A DNA stretch of 64,000 nt from CAYZBF01 sp964476585 (GCA_964476585.1 CAYZBF010000004.1:38391-102390), one strand, 5' to 3'. Counted from the first letter of the stretch, positions 42,421-50,920 are shown. Translations and numbers: made by a program. The notes: generated by a model from the letters alone, not told the origin.

Positions 42421-43090
42421 TAATGCCTCCTTTGATTGTAAGAAAAGGATCGTAATCTCCATCGAAAAAACCCTTAAATATTTTACCATCTCCGCCGGTG
42501 AATATCAATTTTTTATCCTGATAATCCAGAAGGGTAAGTATCTCTTTGATACCTCCTACAAGGGCGCCATAGGCTCCTAATTTTATGCATCCAGAGGTGC
42601 TTTTTCCAATGAAGTTTTGAAGTTCTGGTATGATTTTGGGCAAAGCTCTTCCCTTATGAAGTGAGGAAAAATACCAGTTCAGTCCAGGTAAGATTGCTCC
42701 ACCTTCAAATCTGATTTGGGATTTGCTATTAGGTGCGCTGGGTTCAGTAAAGAGATCGATAGTAATAGCACTCCCACAATCTACTACGATAACAGGTAGT
42801 CCCTGAGATTCCATAGCTGCAAGTCCATTCGCTAACCTATCCGCTCCAGCATCAGATTCATAGGCCATTTCAGCTATATCTTTTGGAAAAGTTATTATAG
42901 GGATTTCAATTATATCTCGAATTTTTTCTTCTCTACCAGGGGCAACAGATATCATGATAATTTCTCGGACGCTCTTGAAAAACTCCTTTATCTTGATTGG
43001 ATCATCGATCTTCTCTTCTTTCCTTAAGGTGAAATCGTCAAATACTGCGCATTGGTTATTTGTGTTCCCAATATTGATTACACCAGTCAT
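42395..43090 (-). CDS. coaX: Type III pantothenate kinase (CoaX), altered first motif
   Basis: First step of CoA synthesis. The 231-aa product has SDAGADRLANGLAA, VIVDCGSAITIDLF and FEGGAILPGLNW, the conserved PanK-III blocks. The first motif reads NIGNT (6-10), whereas the family has DXGNT with a catalytic Asp; here it is Asn6. That is a potentially inactivating change or a sequencing difference (GAT versus AAT). It overlaps dprA by 4 bp (ATGA) and tsaE by 26 bp. CoaD, a later CoA enzyme, is at 45211. Confidence 0.9.
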   Translation of the reverse strand: MTGVINIGNTNNQCAVFDDFTLRKEEKIDDPIKIKEFFKSVREIIMISVAPGREEKIRDIIEIPIITFPKDIAEMAYESDAGADRLANGLAAMESQGLPVIVVDCGSAITIDLFTEPSAPNSKSQIRFEGGAILPGLNWYFSSLHKGRALPKIIPELQNFIGKSTSGCIKLGAYGALVGGIKEILTLLDYQDKKLIFTGGDGKIFKGFFDGDYDPFLTIKGGIIAYHKKCF

Positions 43091-44172
43091 AGTTTTTCCC
43101 TGATGAATCGCTTCCCACCTACCTCTCTTGCCAGCCCCTTCATTTCAAGAAGAAGCATGATGGCTAAGATTTCTTGTGGCTTCATTTTCGCTTCATATGC
43201 AAGTATGTCAACGGTCTTGGGTTCCACTTCCAACACTCTATACACCTTTCTTTCATTTTCAGGTAGATTGTTTTCAATTTTCTCTGTTTGTTCCACTTCT
43301 TTTTCTTTTATATCAAGGTCTGTATTATTTAACACATCCTTATACCCGGTTATAGGAATCGCTCCTAATTTTAGGAGTTGGTTTGTGCCCTTACTTACTT
43401 CTCTGGTGATATCTGCAGGTAAGGCATATACATCCCTTCCATATTCTAAAGCCCACTGTACAGTTGAAAATACGCCACTCTTAAGAGGTGCCTCTATTGC
43501 TATAACTGCTTTTGATAATCCGCTGATAATCCTGTTACGTGAAGGAAAGTGGTATGGCAGGGGAGGTGAGAAGGGTGGGAGTTCGGTTAATAAAACGCCA
43601 TTTTTTGTAATTTGGTGAGCGAGATTTTTATTGCCTGGAGGGTATATCCTGTCTATTCCCGTCCCCATAACTGCTATTGTTCTTACATTTTCTTCTAAAG
43701 CGCCCAGGTGAGCTTGAGTATCAATACCTCTGGCAAGTCCACTTACAATGACTACTCCGCGTCTTGATAATTCTTTAGCTAAATTTCTGGCAACCATCCT
43801 TCCGTATTCGGTAGCTCTGCGAGTTCCAACGATTGCTACAGCATTATTATCCAGAGGAGATAACTTTCCTCTATAGTATAGGACAGGTGGAGCATCTTCA
43901 AGATTCTGAAGATTCTCTGGATATAGAGCATCCTCAAAGGTTATTATTGATACCTCATCATTTTTTAGCACCTGGAGTTGCTTCTCGAAGTTAACTTTTT
44001 TAGCGCGCTCCACTTCATTATATGATATTTCTCCAAATCTCTGTAATTTGTCAATGAGATTTTCTTCCTCCAGTAGCTCTTTATAGTTTATGATAATTTC
44101 CCTCATTCGGCGAGCATCTATTTTAGTGTTGGATAATTTTATAAGATTGGTTATCCGTACCTTCCAAGACAA
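43087..44172 (-). CDS. dprA: DNA-processing protein DprA
   Basis: A 361-aa RecA loader that protects single-stranded DNA in natural transformation. The Rossmann-like core has IVGTRRATEYGRMVA, IVSGLARGIDTQAHLGAL, TIAVMGTGIDRIYPP and FPSRNRIISGLSKAVIAIEA; a C-terminal winged-helix domain covers about 295-361. No competence pilus genes are in the window. Gap to the obg stop is 1 bp, so both are in one operon. Confidence 0.95.
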   Translation of the reverse strand: MSWKVRITNLIKLSNTKIDARRMREIIINYKELLEEENLIDKLQRFGEISYNEVERAKKVNFEKQLQVLKNDEVSIITFEDALYPENLQNLEDAPPVLYYRGKLSPLDNNAVAIVGTRRATEYGRMVARNLAKELSRRGVVIVSGLARGIDTQAHLGALEENVRTIAVMGTGIDRIYPPGNKNLAHQITKNGVLLTELPPFSPPLPYHFPSRNRIISGLSKAVIAIEAPLKSGVFSTVQWALEYGRDVYALPADITREVSKGTNQLLKLGAIPITGYKDVLNNTDLDIKEKEVEQTEKIENNLPENERKVYRVLEVEPKTVDILAYEAKMKPQEILAIMLLLEMKGLAREVGGKRFIREKL

Positions 44173-44173
44173 T

Positions 44174-45124
44174 TTATTTTTCTCCTAACTCGCCAAATAT
44201 ATAGGATTTGAGTTCTTTTAAACCCTTATTATGCTTAACTGAAATTGGAAATACAGGATAAGGAATTGATATATTAACAATTTCCTCTTTTTTATCCACC
44301 TTATTTACTGCAAAAACAATTGATTTTTTTTCGTTCTTTACAAAAGCAGGTATAATTTTTTCTTCTAAGGATTTATATTGTTCTCGTATGTCATCAATAC
44401 TTCCTTCAAAAACTACAATAAGAAGGCGTGCTCTCCTTATCAGTATCTTGATATCTTCTAAGTATTCTGAGACTAATGGAGGAGTGTCCAGGAAAGTGAG
44501 ACGATCATAGTTATGTAAATATGACCAGAGATGGGGTTTTATTGTGGTAAACGGGTAATTGCCAATATCAGGGCTACCTCCTGTTATTTTTGCAATTAAT
44601 GAGGATTTACCTGTGTTTGGCGGACCTATTACAGCCACATCAATTATAGGGCTGAATTCGAATTGTATGGACTTATTCTCTCCCTTTTCCCCAGGTGTTG
44701 CAACCCTCGGCGCCTGATTGGTGGACGTAGCAAAATGACTGTTACCCTGTCCGCCTCTTCCGCCATGGGCAAGTTTGATCTCTTTGCCCTCCAGAACCAT
44801 ATCAGCTATTACTTCCTTTTTATCCTGGTTATAAACAATGGTTCCAGGGGGAACGAGAATGATCCTGTCTTGTCCATTTTTACCGTGCTTCTTATTTTTA
44901 CTACCAGGAGCTCCATCGGGGGCCTTCACTATTAGCTCATACTGCAAATGCTCAAGTGAGTGATATTCATTATCTGTTTTTATTATAACATCGCCCCCTT
45001 TGCCTCCATCTCCTCCATCGGGTCCTCCTCGCGGTTTGTAAGGAGCACTCTGGAAACTCACATGACCGTCTCCTCCTTTTCCTGCCTCTACTACTATCTT
45101 AACTGAATAGAGATTATTTTTCAT
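44174..45124 (-). CDS. obg: Obg-family GTPase with altered G3 motif
   Basis: A 316-aa ribosome-associated GTPase. The glycine-rich Obg fold covers 1 to about 158 (KGGDGHVSFQ, GPDGGDGGKGGDV, GGRGGQGNSHFATSTNQAPR). The G domain has G1 GPPNTGKS (167-174), switch I PFTTIKPHLW and G4 NKVDK. G3, normally DXPG, reads DTPP (213-216), so the switch II glycine is lost. There is no C-terminal OCT extension. Hydrolysis rate or switching may differ from standard Obg. First gene of the obg-dprA-coaX-tsaE-tsaB operon. Confidence 0.91.
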   Translation of the reverse strand: MKNNLYSVKIVVEAGKGGDGHVSFQSAPYKPRGGPDGGDGGKGGDVIIKTDNEYHSLEHLQYELIVKAPDGAPGSKNKKHGKNGQDRIILVPPGTIVYNQDKKEVIADMVLEGKEIKLAHGGRGGQGNSHFATSTNQAPRVATPGEKGENKSIQFEFSPIIDVAVIGPPNTGKSSLIAKITGGSPDIGNYPFTTIKPHLWSYLHNYDRLTFLDTPPLVSEYLEDIKILIRRARLLIVVFEGSIDDIREQYKSLEEKIIPAFVKNEKKSIVFAVNKVDKKEEIVNISIPYPVFPISVKHNKGLKELKSYIFGELGEK

Positions 45125-45165
45125 AAACCTTCTTTAATGTTTTCTGTGAAAGATTCATTTGAGAT

Positions 45166-45194
45166 TTTATAGAGGATGTGCAGCGAGGGTGTAA
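45166..45194 (-). promoter_or_regulatory. Probable promoter of the obg operon
   Basis: On the - strand: TTACAC (45194-45189), 17-bp spacer, TATAAA (45171-45166). The start codon follows about 41 bp later with AAGAAGG just before it. The spacer also separates obg from the coaD end. Confidence 0.5.
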
Positions 45195-45210
45195 CTATAA
45201 GTGTTTTCCC

Positions 45211-45699
45211 TCATTCTGGCTGGTTCTTTATGCGTTCTTTTAGCCTTCTCGCTACTTCTTCTGGTGCAAATTCAGATATGTCACCGCCAAAGTAGGCTAT
45301 TTCTTTCAATACCCTGGAGCTTAAGAAAATATACTTTTCATCAGGGAAGAAATATATTATTTCGATATTTGGAGAGAGTCGGCGGTTCATCATTCCCATC
45401 TGGAATTCATATTCAAAGTCAGAGATAGCACGCATTCCCCGTATAACGGCATCAATTTTGTGAGTGTTTACGTACTCAGCGATGAGTCCCATCCATATTT
45501 CAACATTTACATTCTCCATGTCCTTTATTGCTATTTCTATTAATTCCTTTCTCTCTTCCGGTGTAAATAAGGTTTCCTTGCTGTAATGTTGTGCAACAAG
45601 TAGAGTCACTTCGTCAAATATTTTAAGGCTTCTTTTCGCAATGTCAATGTGTCCACAGGTTATGGGATCAAATGTTCCTGGATATATTGCTTTTTTCAT
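45211..45699 (-). CDS. coaD: Phosphopantetheine adenylyltransferase
   Basis: Penultimate step of CoA synthesis, 162 aa. The nucleotidyl-transferase motif is YPGTFDPITCGH (Thr9 and His17 of the T-X-GH type); EYEFQMGMMNR and FLSSRVLKEIAYFGGDISEF are characteristic. Starts with an ATGA overlap with rsmD, the usual rsmD-coaD pair of many bacteria. Confidence 0.96.
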   Translation of the reverse strand: MKKAIYPGTFDPITCGHIDIAKRSLKIFDEVTLLVAQHYSKETLFTPEERKELIEIAIKDMENVNVEIWMGLIAEYVNTHKIDAVIRGMRAISDFEYEFQMGMMNRRLSPNIEIIYFFPDEKYIFLSSRVLKEIAYFGGDISEFAPEEVARRLKERIKNQPE

Positions 45700-46205
45700 C
45701 TTTCCAGGAAAAGAAGAGATGTATCTCCATATGTTTTATTCTTTATTTCTCTAAATCCGTTGTGGCACGGGGTGTTATCCGTAGGATATTCAATGATTAT
45801 GATAGAATCCTTTTTTAATATATTATCAATCCGCTGGAGCGTTTTTCTAATAAGTTCTGCCTTGTAAGGAGGATCCATGAAGATAAAATCAACCCTTATC
45901 CCCAGTAAATTTAAGGCAGTTTCAACAGGTTTGTTTATAACCTCTCCTTCCAACCTAACTCTTTCGAGGTTTTTCTGGATATACCCAACTGCTTTTCTGC
46001 TTCTTTCAACCATTATAACCTCTGAAGCGCCTCTTGATAAGGCTTCTATTCCGACTGCTCCTGAGCCGGCAAATAAATCTATGAATGTTTTACCGGTAAC
46101 TTGAATAATAGAAAATAGAGCCTCACGAACCATTGCTCTCGTTGGCCTTATGGTCTTTGGAGCAAAAATCTTTTGTCCTTTAGCGGTTCCTCCAATTATC
46201 CTCAT
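45696..46205 (-). CDS. rsmD: 16S rRNA (guanine966-N2)-methyltransferase
   Basis: A 169-aa SAM-dependent methyltransferase. It has the N-terminal MRIIGGTAKGQKI and RPTRAMVREALFSII, the SAM motif LFAGSGAVG (44-52) and the catalytic MDPPYK (110-115). Overlaps the DUF3160 gene and coaD by 4 bp each. Confidence 0.95.
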   Translation of the reverse strand: MRIIGGTAKGQKIFAPKTIRPTRAMVREALFSIIQVTGKTFIDLFAGSGAVGIEALSRGASEVIMVERSRKAVGYIQKNLERVRLEGEVINKPVETALNLLGIRVDFIFMDPPYKAELIRKTLQRIDNILKKDSIIIIEYPTDNTPCHNGFREIKNKTYGDTSLLFLER

Positions 46206-47878
46206 TTAATGAATCTTTCTATCCATCTGGGAGATTCACTTTCTCCCATAATAGCTTTCCATTCCTCATCCGTAAGCCTCTTACCCAAGGGTTGTTTAAA
46301 TTCATAATAGGAATAAGTAACTCCGCGGAAGTTCATCTGCTTATGGTTCATTTCTAAGGAAATATCAATTATATATGGATTACCAGTCGCTTCCTCAAGC
46401 ACCATCTGTGTGTTGGGGTCAGTGTGGACATCAGCTATAAGTGGTGTCGCCTTATTGCCTGTAATTCTCTTAAGTCCATAGGGTATTGATTCAACAGTTT
46501 TTAATTCGGGTATTTCACCGTCTAACTCTTTCTCGCTGACCGATATTGCTGTTTCCAGGTTTAAAATGAGTTTCCGGGTTCCCTCCAATGGATAGAGGGC
46601 CTCCATCCCTTTTGCAAATTCAAGGAGATATCGATATACTTCTGGGAAGGGTTCTATTAAAATTATTTTTTCCTTCTTTGGCGGAAGTCCAACTATTGCT
46701 GTATAACTCTGTTTTGCATAAAGAATTGTTGCATGCCGGAGTTCAGACCATGCGCCAGAGGTAGTTATCAGATTTTTATATTGATATGTTGGAGAAACAA
46801 ATGGTTTTTGGGATATAAGTTCTCTTAAGGCAAGGAGATATATCTCATAAAGTGAACCGTCCTCTTTGAGTTTTATCTCCCTTTTTAGTTGATTATGGAT
46901 TCTTGTATAATCTGGGTAATCCATATCTCCTTCTGCGCTAAGGATTTCATAAGCGATTTCTGAGCCAAGAACCGAGAAGAAGTCCAGTCCTCTTGGAAAG
47001 GTTCTCTGGATGCCAGCTAAGGTATACCCAGCTGTGAAAGGTAGGTTGTCAATCTTTCCATTATAACCTTCAATGTAGTCATAGGTAAGTCGCTGGAAGA
47101 TGTAGGAATCCAGGATAAACCTTTGTGGTAGAAAAGAATATTTTATTATTTCCTTCTTTGTTCGTGAGACTATTCCTCTTCGGAATTTAGTGAGATGCTT
47201 AAGGGGAGAAGATGTATCCTTGTATTTTAGGACCAGGGTTGGTGTTATGTCGTTCCAGCTCCCTATGAGTCTGCTTATATGCGAGTTGATTCCATTGTAA
47301 AGTCGGAGGAGGTTAAGTTCTTCAATCAGTGTTGCCTGCTTCAGGGCGAGATTATAGAACTCTTTAGATTCGAGGGGAATTTTCGGGAAGGATAACCACA
47401 TCATTGCTTTGAAGTAATTGGATAGATTCTCACTCTTTGTATAATGACCCCTTGGTTTGAATTGAGAGTAATCTATCTCTATTCCTAAAACTTTAGAACG
47501 TGCGAATCTTGATGCACTTTCTATTAGTTTTATCTCACTTTTTACCTTTTCAGTTTTAGGTTCTATTTCTCCAAGGAGCGATAGGGCAACTTCAAAGTAA
47601 TCTTTATTAGTTCCTGTGGCCTTTGAGTATAGGGAGGTGAGTAATTCCTTTAGCGGCGGTATAATTTGTTCTTTTTCTATGAGTGTTATCACAGAATCAT
47701 ATAAACAAATGGATGAATGGAAGAATAGGTCAGATGTTATGATAATATTGCTTTCTCTATCCATCATCCTGTCATATATATCGAAAAAACTCTCCTGATT
47801 AGTTCTGCTCAGAGTGAAATCTTTAAGTATCAATTTGTTAGACTGTAGACTGAACGCAATTATTAAGAGCAGCATCAT
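46202..47878 (-). CDS. DUF3160-domain exported protein
   Basis: A 558-aa protein with a short N-terminal hydrophobic signal (MMLLLIIAFSLQ) and a DUF3160 body: YDRMMDRESNIIITSDLFFH, SNYFKAMMWLSFP, LPQRFILDSYIFQRLTYDYI, SGAWSELRHATILYAKQSYTA and PLIADVHTDP are conserved-looking blocks. The function of the family is unknown to me; it is mostly extracytoplasmic. It heads a unit with rsmD and coaD through 4-bp overlaps, an odd pairing of a surface protein with housekeeping genes. The promoter is leaderless. Confidence 0.84.
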   Translation of the reverse strand: MMLLLIIAFSLQSNKLILKDFTLSRTNQESFFDIYDRMMDRESNIIITSDLFFHSSICLYDSVITLIEKEQIIPPLKELLTSLYSKATGTNKDYFEVALSLLGEIEPKTEKVKSEIKLIESASRFARSKVLGIEIDYSQFKPRGHYTKSENLSNYFKAMMWLSFPKIPLESKEFYNLALKQATLIEELNLLRLYNGINSHISRLIGSWNDITPTLVLKYKDTSSPLKHLTKFRRGIVSRTKKEIIKYSFLPQRFILDSYIFQRLTYDYIEGYNGKIDNLPFTAGYTLAGIQRTFPRGLDFFSVLGSEIAYEILSAEGDMDYPDYTRIHNQLKREIKLKEDGSLYEIYLLALRELISQKPFVSPTYQYKNLITTSGAWSELRHATILYAKQSYTAIVGLPPKKEKIILIEPFPEVYRYLLEFAKGMEALYPLEGTRKLILNLETAISVSEKELDGEIPELKTVESIPYGLKRITGNKATPLIADVHTDPNTQMVLEEATGNPYIIDISLEMNHKQMNFRGVTYSYYEFKQPLGKRLTDEEWKAIMGESESPRWIERFIK

Positions 47879-47884
47879 AACTCC

Positions 47885-47912
47885 ATTATAGCCAATAAGG
47901 CTTAAAAGTCAA
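47885..47912 (-). promoter_or_regulatory. Leaderless promoter of DUF3160-rsmD-coaD
   Basis: On the - strand: TTGACT (47912-47907), 16-bp spacer, perfect TATAAT (47890-47885), then exactly 6 bp (GGAGTT) to ATG 47878. The GGAG in those 6 bp would be upstream of the predicted transcription start, so it should not act as a ribosome site. Confidence 0.82.
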
Positions 47913-47929
47913 CAACCCTAAGCCCTACT

Positions 47930-48354
47930 AATCGCCACAAAGGCACAGAGGAACTCTCCATTTAACTCTTTTTGACCTCTGACTGAAGACTTTCGAATGA
48001 TGACCCATGACTGTCCCAAATTACCCATTTATGTCTGTAACATATTTGGGTAATTTGAATTTTTTGACGGCGTCAGGTTTAGGAAATATTGACTGGAAAC
48101 GGAGGACCAAAGAAGAGAATGTATCCTTCTATCCGTTCTTTCTACCCAAGTTTGATACCAATTTCATAAAGCTTTTGTAAATCAGTTACCTACCGAAAAT
48201 GGTGATGGAAAGTATGACTTTTTCATCTATTTTTAATATCTTTCTCAAGTTTCCTTGCGAATTCTCTGTCTGCGTATGCTTTTAATCTTTTGTTTTTTTA
48301 AAAGCAGTTGTCCTAACTTATATAATCCTTCGCTCACGTTGGTTCGGGTGGAAA
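47930..48354. other. Gene-free spacer with large palindromic hairpin
   Basis: No intact gene is seen. 47935-47953 has CCACAAAGGCACAGAGG, like 19490-19505. 48017-48057 is an interrupted palindrome: CAAATTACCCA, TATGT, loop CTGTA, ACATA, TGGGTAATTTG, followed by AATTTTTT, so it could end transcription on the + strand. TGACGGCGTCA (48065-48075) is another palindrome. On the - strand at about 48226-48280 a short frame ends in YADREFARKLEKDIKNR and stop, possibly a gene relic. Confidence 0.5.
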
Positions 48355-48999
48355 TTGAAAGGAGCTGTCTTCCTTGCCTTCTATGGTTCAATGACGGTAA
48401 TCCAGCAACTCGAATCGCTAGTTTTTCTCCAACATCAAATGTCCGGAGGCTCAGTTTTAAAGCTCTTTATGATAGGAGCGATAGTGGCTGGGTTGTTCTC
48501 ACCGTTGGCTGTTCTGATTTTGGGAAAGATGAGGAGGGGGTTGAAAGAACAAACTCGGAACCTACGAGTGGGCATGTCACCAGGCAATTGGGTTTGGAAG
48601 TTAGTAACGATCGCAGTAGTCTATTTAATTCTTTATTTGATCTTTGGTTATTTCATTGCATGGAAGAACCCGACGGTTCAGGCCTATTATGGCGGGACTG
48701 CACCAGGAAACTTCTCCGCTCATTTATCCGGGATATGGGCAGCGTCACCTTTGATGTTTCCCTTTCAAATGTTTCGAGCGTTGCTGTGGACAGCGCTCGT
48801 TCTTCCTGTGATTCGGATGCACAAAGGTTCTTCTTTAGAGGTAGGACTGATGGTTGGACTTTTCTTTGCTGTGCAGGCGACGCAGTTGTTACTGCCAAAT
48901 CCATATATGCCTGCAGCAGTGCGAATGGTTCATCTTGCGGAAATACTCCCGGAGAACTTTATCTTCGGCACCTTGGTAGGCTGGTTACTGAAACAGTAA
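48355..48999 (+). CDS. Multi-pass membrane protein, GC-richer than neighbours, start unclear
   Basis: A 214-aa hydrophobic protein with about six membrane segments (AVFLAFYGSMTVIQQ, LFMIGAIVAGLFSPLAVLIL, VTIAVVYLILYLIFGYFIAW, FRALLWTALVLPVI, LEVGLMVGLFFAVQATQLLL and the C-terminus). The frame is open upstream to 48286 and reads like more protein (VVLTYIILRSRWFGWKLKG), but the only start is TTG 48355, so the 5' end may be lost. Sample lines of the gene are about 45-52% G+C while the neighbouring DUF3160 gene has stretches near 30%, suggesting recent transfer. A strong terminator overlaps its end. No function assigned. Confidence 0.6.
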   Translation: MKGAVFLAFYGSMTVIQQLESLVFLQHQMSGGSVLKLFMIGAIVAGLFSPLAVLILGKMRRGLKEQTRNLRVGMSPGNWVWKLVTIAVVYLILYLIFGYFIAWKNPTVQAYYGGTAPGNFSAHLSGIWAASPLMFPFQMFRALLWTALVLPVIRMHKGSSLEVGLMVGLFFAVQATQLLLPNPYMPAAVRMVHLAEILPENFIFGTLVGWLLKQ

Positions 49000-49005
49000 C
49001 CAGCC
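48979..49005 (+). terminator. Strong intrinsic terminator
   Basis: GGCTGGTTACTG-AAA-CAGTAACCAGCC, a perfect 12-bp stem with a 3-nt loop, then TTTATTT. It includes the last codons and stop of the membrane gene. It is the best terminator in the window. Confidence 0.85.
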
Positions 49006-49035
49006 TTTATTTGACAGGCTTAATCCCATCGATTC

Positions 49036-49064
49036 TTGACAGTGAGTTTAAGATGAGGTATATT
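49036..49064 (+). promoter_or_regulatory. Promoter of the Cas4-like nuclease gene
   Basis: TTGACA at 49036-49041, 17-bp spacer, TATATT at 49059-49064. ATG is 25 bp downstream, preceded by a weak AGGT site. Confidence 0.65.
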
Positions 49065-49089
49065 GGCTTATATTTTATACAGGTAATAA

Positions 49090-49971
49090 ATGATGATAAA
49101 GAAATTTGACTATACACCTATATTAGGGTGGTCAGTAAGTAGATACGATAAGTTTAAACTTTGCAAGAGGCAATACTTTTATGAGTATTATGGAAAATAC
49201 GATAGAGTCTACCCTAAAATTAAGGAATTGAAAAAATTGCTCTCAATTCCACTTTCGATAGGTATAATTGTCCATAATGTTATCAGAGTGCTTTTAGAGA
49301 GGTTATTGAAGTCTGAGGAAGAAATAGATATAGAACGTTTTTTGGACTTTGCAAAGAGGGAAACTGAAAGGTGTTGTCAGGGAAATACATTTGCCGAAGT
49401 ATACTATAATGAAATCAATCATGTTAATCCAAATGAATTATATGAAGAGATAAAAAAGGATTTGATGAATTTCTTAAATAGCAATAGATACAAATGGATA
49501 AAAACAAAAGCCATAACTAACAAAGACAATTGGATAATTGAGCCTCCTGGATATGGAGAGTTCAGACTTACTGGTATGAAAGTGTATTGTAAGGTGGATT
49601 TTCTTTTCCCTGTTGATAATGAAACCTATATAATAGACTGGAAAACAGGTAAATTGGATAGCGAAAAACATAGAAAGCAGTTGTTAGGATATGTTTCATG
49701 GGCTTCTTATAATTTTAAGATTGGTTCAGAAAGAATCGTTCCAATAATTGCTTATTTGAAACCATCTTATAAGGAAATTAAAATGAGATTTAATGAATAC
49801 GACCTTCAGGATTTAATAACACGGGTAAGAGATGAAACAGAGGAAATGTATTCATTCTGTTGTAATATAGAAGAAAATATCCCAGAGGATAAAAAGAAAT
49901 TTATAAAGACCAAAAACAAAAAGATATGTGCTTATTGTAATTATAGAGAACTGTGTAGTAATGATATTTGA
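49090..49971 (+). CDS. Stand-alone PD-(D/E)XK nuclease with Cas4/RecB-type Fe-S cysteines
   Basis: A 293-aa RecB-family exonuclease-like protein. An N-terminal SVSRYDKFKLCKRQYFYEYY carries the first cluster Cys (Cys25). GIIVHNVIRVLLE holds a His like that of motif I. CKVDFLFPVDNETYIIDWKTGKLD gives the D-(X)-(D/E)XK core. CAYCNYRELC supplies the last three cysteines (C-X2-C-X5-C). This is the Cas4/AddB-C architecture, but no cas1, cas2 or CRISPR array is near. It may be a repair or defence nuclease. It is A/T-rich, unlike the gene before it. Confidence 0.85.
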   Translation: MMIKKFDYTPILGWSVSRYDKFKLCKRQYFYEYYGKYDRVYPKIKELKKLLSIPLSIGIIVHNVIRVLLERLLKSEEEIDIERFLDFAKRETERCCQGNTFAEVYYNEINHVNPNELYEEIKKDLMNFLNSNRYKWIKTKAITNKDNWIIEPPGYGEFRLTGMKVYCKVDFLFPVDNETYIIDWKTGKLDSEKHRKQLLGYVSWASYNFKIGSERIVPIIAYLKPSYKEIKMRFNEYDLQDLITRVRDETEEMYSFCCNIEENIPEDKKKFIKTKNKKICAYCNYRELCSNDI

Positions 49972-50042
49972 GTGTAAAACTGATTAAGCAAAGACCTTAA
50001 TGAAAAAAGGAAGAGATACCTAAAAACACTTGGTAAAATAGG

Positions 50043-50684
50043 ATGAAGAAAATAACGTATAAAACCTTATTCATAACCTTTTTGTTCTTTGGAATAGTAT
50101 ATATGATTCTACTCTTTACCAATCGGTGGGGAAAGATTCCCTATCTAATTGCAGGCCTTTCTTTAATTATTTTAGGAATCTGGTTTCTACTATTAGCTGA
50201 TAGATTCAAAGAAATAAAATTCAAGAGTAACATCCTGGCGGTATTATCAAGCATATTCCTCTGGGGATTCTTTGGTGAATTTCTGAAGAATGTAAATCTA
50301 TATATATCGAATTCATCTATAGAGATTGCATACTGGAACTATTTACCTATCCTGCTCTTTGTCATTTTTGTATTCTTTTATCTCATGCGAAAGCGATATC
50401 TACCGGTGCCACTTCTCTTTATATTTGGCAGTGGCTTGGGAATCTAGGTCTTACACTATATTTTAATATTCGTCTATAAAGTGCTCGGAAGAACCGCTCC
50501 TATTACATATTGTCTCTTTTGTATCTTTCTGATTGGTACAATACTCTCAGGATATAAAATGCTACATTCAGAAGGGATTAATAAAACGATGGCTTATTCA
50601 CTTGCTACCCTCTATCTCGCCTGGAGCGTTTTAGAACTTCTATGGGGTTGGGAAATAATACCAGGGCCTTATTCAATAGGATAA
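50043..50684 (+). pseudogene. Membrane protein gene broken by two frameshifts
   Basis: The first frame (50043-50447, 134 codons) encodes a multi-TM protein (MKKITYKTLFITFLFFGIVYMI..., PYLIAGLSLIILGIWFLLLA, YLPILLFVIFVFFYLM). A shift near 50420 continues the hydrophobic sequence in another frame as WQWLGNLGLTLYFNI, and a second shift near 50472 continues it as VYKVLGRTAPITYCLFCIF up to 50684. Both shifts go the same way. Together they would give one membrane protein of about 213 residues. Either a real pseudogene or two sequencing errors in a draft; family unknown. Confidence 0.65.
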
Positions 50685-50884
50685 ATGTTAAATTATAAGG
50701 AAGCTTCACCCGGCATTGTAACACTTTTGCTTCTGGCTAACTATTCTGTTGTTAGAGGAAAACTGCGAACTGAATCCGAAACTATTGAGTTGGATGGAGC
50801 ATATTGACTTAGAAGCTGGAGTCGGCGAGGTCAATCTAAAAGTAATTAAGTAGAAGAGTATCTCCCAAAATAAAATAATATTTA
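50685..50884. other. Gene-free spacer before plsY
   Basis: No gene is supported. A start-less frame ending near 50850 reads EENCELNPKLLSWMEHIDL and may be a relic. No repeat family member was recognised. Confidence 0.3.
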
Positions 50885-50914
50885 TTGACAAATAGGTCTC
50901 GTAGGATATATAAT
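50885..50914 (+). promoter_or_regulatory. Leaderless promoter of plsY
   Basis: TTGACA at 50885-50890, 18-bp spacer, TATAAT at 50909-50914, then exactly 6 bp (AGATAA) to ATG 50921. Confidence 0.82.
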
Positions 50915-50920
50915 AGATAA

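Noticed and set aside
48255..49109. A 284-codon open frame overlapping the membrane gene
   Set aside because: It is Ser/Cys/Arg-rich without domain-like pattern, runs through the terminator hairpin and into the next gene, and is the +1 shadow of the hydrophobic protein at 48355-48999.
49090..49971. Cas4 of a CRISPR system
   Set aside because: No cas1, cas2 or repeat array in the window; the protein is described as a stand-alone nuclease.
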